Shown here: positions 35,669 through 46,100 of the stretch, one piece after another
Position numbering within the stretch: position 1 is the stretch's first letter
How the letters are laid out: the number at the start of each line of letters is the position of its first letter
DNA from: Apostichopus japonicus
Taxonomy: Eukaryota; Echinodermata; Holothuroidea; Aspidochirotida; Stichopodidae
Direction: 5' to 3'
NCBI RefSeq assembly: GCF_037975245.1
Contig: NC_092575.1
Coordinates: forward strand, 14,860,310 to 14,924,309
DNA: 64,000 nucleotides
Program-made: the position numbers and the translations under genes
The notes under the pieces: generated by a model
The model's input: the letters and a program-made list of their open reading frames with translations, nothing else
Databases searched by the model: none
Told to the model about the DNA's origin: nothing

Positions 35669-38360
35669 TATACTGCAACTTGTGTTTGGGGTACTTGATA
35701 GTCCTATCTCTAAGGTGAACTACTGTAAGATGATAACACACATAACAGTCCAAGATCTTTTTCTGCATTTAATACCATATAATCAAAGAAATCAGAAAAT
35801 GATGAAAAGAAAACAGAGTTGTTTTTTCTAAAGGGGTGTTGTCTTGTATTTTCTGTGAAAAGACTATGTACATAATAATTTTGGAAACATTGACAATACT
35901 ATAATGCTATTAGATAGAAAATTAAAACTATTCGCTTTTTTAAACAAAACATATGCTTTAAACATATTATTTCATGAATACAACAGAATGACAAAAAAAA
36001 AACATTTTTCTTCCAAATAAAACCCAAACTTTGAGACTACTATGATTATAATGATCAAATAACAAAAATTGTCTAGACAAATTTTCAATGATTGTAACCA
36101 TCACACAATTGATAATATATTTCATAAAAAAAAAATCTTAAAGTAAACCATATTCATTAATATAGAACACAAAAAACAGGTGGACATTATGTGAAATATC
36201 TATCATGAACTTAATTTTTTACCGTTGGTTTTCATCTGGTTAAGTCATTTACTCAACAAAACTAAAAAAAATATACAATTTGTCAAGAATTGAACAGTTG
36301 GGATACATTCCTTAGAAAACCTCCAATTTGGCCAGAATTAAGGATCACCATTTAAGTTGAAAGTTTTCTGGTTCTGGCATTGGGACTCAGAAAATCAAAC
36401 GCCGAATGATATCCGATAATAAACGTCACCATAGAAAAATCTTCCTGATTCCTGACCCTATCTCTACCCCCCCCCCCAGGTACTAAAGTATACAATCCCA
36501 TCATTTTAATGTAATACATGTTGAAATGTATTTTTGTGTATGAAAAATGTTTTTGAATATACAACTTTCTGGACACACTACAGTGGCAGATCCAGGCCTC
36601 AAAAAAATTGGGAATGGGGGTGAGGGTTCAGAAGGCAAGTACCAGTAGATTCCAAAATAACTTCCAAAACATTGTTGAATAGGAAAACATCGTCAAAAAT
36701 TAACGGACGAACATGAACAAAGGATGCTAGCAAATTTGTCCACTAATATACTTCTTATTGTCAAAATAACCTCTGTGACCAATTTTTAGTACCGAAAAAA
36801 AATTCATAAGGGAAGGAAGGTGGCTCAGACTCCCCAAGGGTCCCCTCACTGGATTTGCCCCTGGGCTATCCAAATACCCCTTTTCTACAAACATTGCAAG
36901 ACGAAATGACCAGACTGTCCCTGTAAACCACTAGTAAAGACAGTACACCCTTTCAGATTTCAAGAACCTCTTTTCCATGATGACATATACATAGTAAACA
37001 ATACATTTCAAAAGTATTAATACAGAAAAACACTACGTTAAACTGAGTACATTTTTTAACTAACGACGTGAGAAATGAAGAATCATAGCAAAGCAATACA
37101 AAGGTTAAGAGTTATTGCAACTTTTTCAAAAGACCCAGAAATAGAAAAGAGAGAAATATATCTATAGAATTTATGTTTAGCCTTGTTGTTTTTTTTTTCT
37201 TGAAATATTCTCATTCTGAGATGAAACTAAACAAGCCAGCCAGACAGCTGTGGGTGCACACTTTTGTATATAATTCAGTCTCTTACTGCCACTACCTTAA
37301 AACAAATCCAAAAGAAATATGTCAAAAGATACTAAATGAGTTAATTCACCTATTTTGCTCCACAATATAAACGCAATTTCTTGGAATTTGGTCACAAATT
37401 TACCAAACCTACAGGGTAAAATACATTGATAAAATATACTCTTACTGTTTTTTTTTTGCATCAAATCATTTTCATAGATCATCCAAACTGTCCCAAAATA
37501 TGCCAAAAGGGAGTCAAATGGTCACACTTAATGCCAAAACCTATTTACTTCCACTTTAACAGCATACTACTTCACATACTATAGATTTATTTACTCAATG
37601 AATATTCATGTCTTATGAATACCCAGCAAATTCGAACAGTTTCCTAATGCTGATATCACTGCATACTGTACTCTTGAAGACTGCATCAAAGCAAAAATCT
37701 TAGCAGGGTGGTGTCTTAGTGTAGTGATATTTGTGTTACACTCCATGGTTACGGCAAAAAATGTCAGCCAAACTCAGAAAGCTGCTTTAACAGCCTTAGT
37801 ATCATATTATTAGACCAATTATCTCATAGGTCTCATCATATAATTGACATACAGAAAAGAAAAAAAAATACAGAGTATTCTGCTCTTAAAAATATTGTGC
37901 TTTCTTAAACAATTCTGGCTTGCAGTGGTCTATGTACTGTCCTGATACATGGATACTGGTGAAGTTTTGAGAGATTGGTCCGAAACACTGAAGATATACT
38001 GTAATTTATTATATGGTCTGGACAATGAAAACACAACATTAACTTGAAACTTAATTTATGTACATTCTTTTGTAAACACGTTTTCTTCTGGTCGGTTGAA
38101 ACATGACCAACAAAAATCTGTTATGCACATTTACTCATAATAGTACACACATATCCATCGACCTTGCATCTAGTCTTTTGCTAACTGTCTTTAAGAACTT
38201 TTACCAATGACATAAGGACATAAATTAAATCAGTTTGCAGCAGTTTCCTTCTCCACCCCAAACAGTGTCTATTACCAATAGCTTCTGAATCTCAGAGGCT
38301 AGCTGGGTCGACCCTTACACTGAAAGAAACTGCATGATGCTCAAACCTTCTCTTTGAGGT
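35669..38360. other. Intergenic or PPM1 3' region, no gene recognised
   Basis: Very AT-rich sequence with only short chance frames. A C10 run lies at about 36469. It may hold the 3' end of the minus-strand PPM1 gene, but the poly(A) site was not settled. Confidence 0.35.
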
Positions 38361-38363
38361 AAA

Positions 38364-38490
38364 CATGGACGTTAAATATGAATCTAAGAGACTGACTTCT
38401 GTCAGCTTGCGGCTTTGATAAGCCAATGAGGCTTCTTCGCGAGTTCCTGCTTGCAGGAGGATCTAATATACATATATATATACATACATA
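38364..38490 (+). mobile_element. SINE group A, 3' part
   Basis: CATGGACGTTAAATATG, TCAGCTTGCGGCTTTGAT, CTTCGCGAGTTCCTGCTTGC and a TATACATA-type tail match 18311-18430 closely. The tRNA head is missing, so this is a 5'-truncated copy. Confidence 0.85.
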
Positions 38491-39619
38491 TACATCCCCT
38501 GTACATACAGCAGCTACAGTGATCTCTAAAATGTCAATCTCAAGATTTGTAACCTTTAGGAGACCACGTTGAACGGATGCTGACCTTTTAAAATGCCCCA
38601 AACAAAAGTAGTGAAGGTTGACAAAGAGTTGCTGTTTATACCAAGTAGTATGGTAACCACCTTCAGCACTGACCGAGGAGCTACTGACACACTTGACCAA
38701 ACAATTATGCAACAGACCATGCTAATTATGACAGTGCTACCTCAAGCCTGCCAGTGACGGACACCTTCGGACACCTTCGTTACCCTCCAGAGTACAGATT
38801 CGCCGAGTCTAGACGGACTGAAGATACAACCGATTGTTTTTGAAGTGTCAAAAAATCGAACACGGGTGGTTCTTAAAGAGGTGTGTATATACAACACCAC
38901 AGGACATCAAGTAGGATAGTGGTCCCTACAGAATTCACCAGTCAGTGTTCACAAGAATATCATCTTTGAAACGGCCTCAGTTCAAGTGATTTTTAACTTT
39001 ATAAATTATTGATATATTGGTGGTACCAAATGACCACTAAAGAATCAAATTTTAATGAATGTCTTTCTTTTGTTTGAGTCTTTGGCATATTTTTCAGCAA
39101 TGAAAGAATGATTTAACATTTAATTTGCTTCAAATGCCGATGTGGTTTCAGTATTCCCTAGACAAACTTTAGCACAAGTATTATAGCAAAACCAGAGCCC
39201 TGTTTATCAGAACAAGAAATACCAAAATATGGATGTTAAAAAGATAGTGCCACTTTTGTTAGTGGGTCACCAAACTTTGTAATTCATTTGCATACTATCG
39301 ACATATGGCTATTATTAGGCTAATTTCTACCTCAATTTAGTACTCTTTTAACATTTCTTCATATTGTCTCCATAAAAAATGTTACTTCTGTGATTAATTC
39401 TAGATGATCAAAGCTAAATTTTACATTTGACTTTTTTTTTGGTCCAAATTATTTCTCACTGAGACAAGGAGATGTAAACTGGATTTTTTCTTTGTACTCT
39501 TTAACTCTTAGACTCTCCCTTAGCAGGGAAGAGAAAGTCACATGTAAATAAATGACTATCCTACTGTATACTTAACAGACACAATACCTCACACCTCTTG
39601 AACCTGAAGACCAAACCAT

Positions 39620-40035
39620 TCCTATCTTCAGATTAAGACCTTCTTACCTCTAAAGTAAGTAATTTCTACCCTACAAGACTATGTCCCTCCTACCTTCATA
39701 GTAAGTCACACAGAACCACAACATTAAGTCCCTCCTACATCCCTCTTGAGAGTAATTGCCTCCTACCTCCAGAGTAAGTCACTCCTACCCATGAGACTAA
39801 GTCCCTCCTTCTTCCAGGGAAGTCAAGCCTACCTTCTGATAAAGTCCCTCCGACCTCCTGAGTAAAGGTACCTCTACATATAAGACTAATTCACTGCTTT
39901 TTTCTAGAATAAGTCCCTCCTTCCACTGGACCAAGTCCCTCTCACCTCCAAACTAAGTCCATCCTACCTCCAGACTAAGTCCCTCCTTTTCTCTAGACTA
40001 AGTCCCTCCAACCTCCAAACTAACGTCCCCCCTGT
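39620..40035 (-). repeat. Degenerate AAGTCCCTCCTACCTCC repeats in the PPM1 3' region
   Basis: About 15 to 20 irregular copies of a unit near 20-25 bp (AAGTCCCTCC, ACCTCCAGACT) run up to 135 bases before the PPM1 stop codon. They would be transcribed as GGAGG-rich sequence in its 3' UTR. Confidence 0.75.
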
Positions 40036-40169
40036 TAAAGGGTTCAAAGTTTCTGGTACTTCCAGGACCAAGTCTTTTACAAATCCATGGGCTATCTACC
40101 CTGTACTCCTAGGGGTCTAGATAACCTCTCCACATCAAATGTGTCAAAACCCCTCGGGCAGGTTAACGC

Positions 40170-43100
40170 TCAGTCTCTGGTTCCTCTGGGGAAGGTCCGT
40201 CTCAGTTGGCGATCTTTCGTCTTGAAGATGTTTGAGACGCCGGCGTCGTGAGTTCCTGAAAGAGATTTATTCGACGTAGTACTCTTGGGCTTCAGCGTGG
40301 CCGGCATGGAGTTGTGCTTCATTGGTAATGCTTTGTGGTTTGTTTTCTTGGATCGGGAGACTATTTCCAACAAGGGGTATATGCCGTCGGCTTTTGTGTC
40401 CTTCATCTTCTGGTAGAGTGACGGCGGTTCGCTGGAACTTCTCCTGAGGCCTCTATGGACGCCTTCCCTACGAATCCTGGCTCGAGATGCTTCGAGGTCA
40501 CCGTCAGCTTCGACCGAAGTGAAATGCTTGATGTCGTTCACCGGTGCTGACTGCCCCGACTTATCGGCCTTCCGCTGTCCCTGAGTGTAAACTGTGTTCT
40601 TGCCCGTGAATCGACTTTTGTTTTCCACAGAGATATTAGACCTGAAGTGGAAGTCGTTTTCCTTCTCTTCTACAGAACAGTTATTATTGTTTGAATTTAA
40701 AACATCTTTGATTTCCTCTCCGCTGCCTCTCTCGTTACTAGCTTTCCCTGAGTTATCTCCTCTGCTTTCCTCTTCCGTATTCGTAACCCCGCCGTTGCTC
40801 TTCCCATCCGCTACGGACTGGCCGGAATTGCCCGCCTGCTCCACGGTGTCCGTCTCCGCCTTCTCCTTGGCGTTGAGATGCGTATTCCGTCTGTGGTACG
40901 GGTTCAGGTACACCACGATGGCGGTGATATTGTCCCCTGAACCGTTGTCCTTGGCCTGAGTCACGAGAATGGAAGACACTTGAGATAGGTCTGCACCACT
41001 GTCAATATTTTCCTGGACGGTCTGGCAGGCCTGCTCCTTGGTCACACCGTCCCACAGGCCGTCGCATGCCAGTATGATGCACTCCTCCGTGCCGTCCAGA
41101 GGTATCACCGCCGTATCGGCATCGCTACAGACGTACGGTTTGTACTCCGGATCACCTGACAAGATCAAATTCAAATTGAATTTTCCATCAACGGTAGGGA
41201 AATGTGTTGAATATATGCTGCAAATTTGCGGTATCTTTTTTTTATAAATTTTGGTTCTAGAGAAGGAGACCAAAGTAAGGGATTTAATATTACAGCTTAT
41301 AATTTTCTGCAATCTCCAAATTGCTACATTATGAAGATGTGTAAAGTCACGTCCACGAAAGGATCTATTTATTGGGGCACTCACATTGTACGTGATTGGT
41401 CTAAACCAGCAAGGACTGTGGGCCCAATGGCTCATAATATACCAATGACTCTTTGTCACTGACACTCGAGAAGCAGGAGCAACAGACTGTAAAATACATC
41501 GTGAATGTGACAGAAAATGTGAGAGATAAAAGTAACATGAATGATATAATATGTAAAAATATATTTACCTATTGATCTGGAGACTGATAGACTGCCATTT
41601 ACCCTCCAAGCACCGAACCAAACAACGCATCCTCCCATCTCCTCGATCCTCCGTTTCTCATCCTTGATAAAGAAATATAGGAAAGTTAAGCTTTGCTGTC
41701 ATTGGTGGAATCAAAAGGATGTACTGAAGGTATCCGGGCAAATTTCCGTATTTACTATCCACTACGAAAACGCATGTGTAGACACTTTGGATGGTAGAAT
41801 GAGAAGAAAGGGCAATGACCAGATGAGCCGGTCGTTGAGGGTGCACAGTATTAAAAGATTACCAGGGCATACTAGACACAGTAGAATGAGGTGCTAATGT
41901 TGTGAGGAGACAGGTAAGCGAGGTGCGAAGTAAATATAGCCACCCCACACCTGCTATCCCCTGGTTTGACACAGTTCCTTGTAGATCACTTAGAAAAAGT
42001 CTGCTCCCCTTTAACCAGTTAGTTTTAAATTCTGTGTAGAAAAAAGAGTCTGTGATGAAAATAAGTGCTAACTGTGTATTAAAGTTGCTACTGAAGAAAT
42101 ATCGGCCGCACTTATGAGAAACGAAAGAAGCAGTCATTGTTTGTTATGCAATAGTTTGGTTCACGTGGTTACAAATTCTTTCAAGGTCATTGTCATCCCT
42201 GCTTTCTGTTAGCTTTAGGAAGAATGAATCTGGGTTAAAAGCTATCAAAAGTACTTTCTTTGACAGATCAGAAACCACCAGCAGATGATGTTCACACATC
42301 GATATTGGGTTAAAATTAGAGCCGTTTTAAATCATTCCGTTAGCGAAGCGTTCTTAAGGATGCGGGAGTAAGATGGTTATTAAAGTTTGAACCATGCCTG
42401 AATATAATAATAATAATAAATAAGTTCTTAATATAGCGCCAAATACCACAAGGCCTCTAGGCGCTTTACAAAACCTAAAACAAAATTAAAAAAATAAAAA
42501 GACAGAGAAATCAAAGAAATAAAAAGTCTAGAAAACACATAAATGAAAATTGAAACAGTATGTAAAATATGAATACAAAAATCTAAAAACACGAGAAGAC
42601 TATACAATATGTTAAATTGACTTTGTTACATATAAGGGCACATTTTGAAACGACTTCTGATATTATACCTCCATTCCTGGGAGCACTGGGGAGGATCTAT
42701 ACTAGTATTTCTTCAACAGTTTCTCGTCAAAATTGCTTGAGAAAACTACTAACCGAGCTTCGTGGATACACATAGTCATTATCCATGAGGGAAAATGGTT
42801 TTTCAGATGGGAGTAACATGATTATTATTAAAATTATAAAACTATGTTGTGACCTTCTTGCTTACAATACGGGTGATTTCTACAATAACAATACCTCTCT
42901 TTCTGGACTATGAGGTTCCATGATTGTAATAGCTTGACCATTTCTCATCAAGACTGCTTGAGAATCTCCTAACCAAGCTATGTGTATACAGTCTGAGTTA
43001 ACAACGGCTGTGACTCCGGTCGTACCGCTACGTAAACCCTGAAACAAATAGAAGGATCGGCTTAATTAGTTACACAAACAAATAGTTGTGGTCAGAAAAC

Positions 43101-46100
43101 ATGCAAGGATGGTACATTACACTGCTACAGTGTATCGTATTACATAGAGTGAGTTTTAAGTTTAGGTCTGTTTTATAATATTCTTGGAAACAAGCAAAGA
43201 AATTTATGGCTTGAATGGGATTCGGAGCAGTGACCTCTGGATTACAAACCCGGTGACCTCTGGGTCACAAGCCCAGTGACCTCTGAGTTACAAGCCCAGT
43301 TACCTCTGAGTTACAAGCCCAGTGACCTCTGGGTTACAAACCCAGCACTCTACCATCTGAGCTAACCAGCCCTTCGTTGGTGGCAATCCCTATATAGCCA
43401 TTTCATTGCTGGGGTCACCAGTCAGAAGCCACAGTAACTTGCTTAACGTGTAACCAGGGTTCGCACTTGAGAAATACAATTTTTCTAATAAATTCACTTC
43501 ATCCTTACCAATTGAATGTAATCTTTTTCATTTAACATCTGCAAACTTTTTTCAGGCATTATGCCTAATATCATCTTGAACAATTGGATTTGGTGGAACA
43601 ACCATAGATCGGTCCTACTACCCCTTAAGCCCTTTAACAGTGAAGGCAACACATGTTACATTACCTCTCGCTTTGCCTTCTTGATGAAAGACTCGTCGAT
43701 TTGGTTGAAAGCACACATCATAGCTCTGGTTGGACTCTCCGTGAAGGCCGGGTCCTGGACCGCCAAGTAATGAAGGTGGGCCGCAGCGTAGTACGATGCA
43801 TCTACACCACCGTGTCCATCGTAGACACCAAAGAATGAATACGGCTGGTCCAACTGGAGAGAGAGAAAGAAAGGAAGAAAGGAGATATCAAATCACTGAT
43901 GAATTTAAAGTCATCAAGACCTAGAATTTCTCAATTTTTATAAAACTTTACTAATATATATATATATGAAAGTAAATTTTTTTTGGCAAATTAACTGATT
44001 GATAATATAAATTTCTATTTAGCATTTTCCTTTAATAACAAATTAAAAGTTCACTTTTCTTGATTACAATTGAACATGTCCCAGAGAGTGTGCTTAGAAT
44101 CGCTTCTATACTTATTTGCATGCCGCTGGCGACGTGTTTTCTCTGGAAACAATTTTTAATTTAGTTTTGGCCAGGGTATCAAACAATATGTGATATGAAA
44201 GCAAAACCATTTATGACTTAAGTCTCAGGTCTCAAGAGTATGCAGAAAAAAAAATTGACCTTTATGAACCAGTTTGAATATCAAGAATGTGAGACTGTGC
44301 AGCCTTCCTTTACCTGTTATCCAACAAAAGAAATATCAAGTTCTTGCATCTAAGGCTGGGGTGGGGTAGGATGGGGTGAGGTGAGGTGGGGTAGGGTGGG
44401 AAAAGGTGGTCTTGTTGGCATTTGTTTTTGTTCTTTGCCAGAACGGTCTTCTGTGACTAGTTTTTTCACGTTTCATCATTTGTTTTTTTCCTTGTTTGTA
44501 GATTGTTTTATCCAGGCCCCATCGAAACCGAAACTGTTATTTTTAGCATAAACTTGTCTCTAAAACAAACTTTTGTCATTGCTGTGTCAGCAGAGATTTC
44601 TATGCCACATTCATGTTTTGTAACTTCTAACTCGTCTCTGACTTCATGAATGTCCTTGCCAGTGTATTCATGACATGATTGAATCAAAGTACATTGACTT
44701 GAATTCAAAGAACTTTCAAAAGAATAGCGCTTCTGTTGATCATAAAATATGAAAAATACTAACACACATCTTACAAAACTGCAAATGCATCTGAACAATC
44801 TGACCATTGTACAAACTGTTTTGCATATAATTGGTAATGAGTTCCTTTATATTTAGGTCGTGTCCAGTAGCCAACAGCTTTTTCCCCCAACTTGATTTGA
44901 TTTACTGACTAATCTATATTCTTTCGAGTCCCTTCAAAATCTAAAATATAGCAACTCGAATCATCACAGGTTTACAAAATTGCAAATTATTCCCCGACAG
45001 GGCAATGTTTAAGACCTATGTCCGTCCGACAACCGGGTCTCCCTTTTTGATCCACAAAAAAAATGAAGCAAATAACAAAAAAGACCTATATGTACACTGT
45101 AGGAGAGATGTGTAGGTTTGGCGAATAGAACTTCAGGCTTTGGGCCAGTAAACTTTGGATCAGAGGCCTACAGCTATTCTTGTTTTTATTTTCAGTATCT
45201 CCACAGTGACGGATGATGACACCAATTTTATCATTTTTACCTATTTTGGTCATATTTTATTTACAATACCATCTGAATCTGATGTAAACCAACAGGTCGT
45301 CTGCTGGTACGACTACTGCAGCAAAGCTGAGTTTTGGTCGTCCGTACCAAAATTTGGTCGTCTCAGACGGTGGGGCTATACCATTATAACTTTGCCCTGC
45401 TGTCCTAGTGAGCCAATAAGATACTACTCACTTGCAATCTCTCTCCCAGAAGCGTGTGCATGTCTTCGATGACCACGTGTCTGTCCTCCATCTTCCTCCT
45501 GTTGTTCCTGATTGCTTGGAGGGAATACTTGGGTATCCTCTTGGGTAATTTAAAGATAGGGAAATTCTCTTTCCACTTGGCACAGATCTCATTCACTGTG
45601 CTGAACACAAATCTCGCAAGACCATTAGCATTATATTCTGAAAATCAAAAGAAAAAGGGGGGGAAGGAGAAGAGAAAGAGATTATAGACAAACAATATTT
45701 AGTCATATAAAATTTGTTTCAAACTCCCTGATACCAGGCTGACTCCCAACAGCAATTCAACCAATTTCATTCCCATCAACGAAAAAACAAAGGATCATAA
45801 ACACAACCTGGGTTTTTAATTGGAATAGCAGAATAGCAGATTTTAGATGTTTCAATTTTACTGGTCAGGAAGTTGGTTCTTATGCAGAGGTAGGGTCGCG
45901 AAAGAAGTCACTTTGAAGGAGACACTTTGGATGGAGAGAAGGAAGGGCATTGACCGGGAGAGCCGGTCATAGAGTGTGCATAGTGTTAAAAAGGTTAACA
46001 GTTCATTCTATACACAGTAGAACGAGGTGCTGAGGTTGTTGGGAGACAGGTAAGCGAGGAGCGAAGTAATTTAGCAGATTTTAGGTTGTTTAGATTTTAC

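Noticed and set aside
40594..41247. Plus-strand frames of 121 and 69 codons
   Set aside because: Antisense shadows of the large PPM1 terminal exon.
43231..43345. CRISPR-like regular repeats
   Set aside because: 23-bp units follow one another without spacers and are anticodon-arm copies in an animal genome.
44508..44807. 99-codon minus-strand frame inside a PPM1 intron
   Set aside because: No recognisable domain, and it is not needed between the flanking exons, which join in frame without it.
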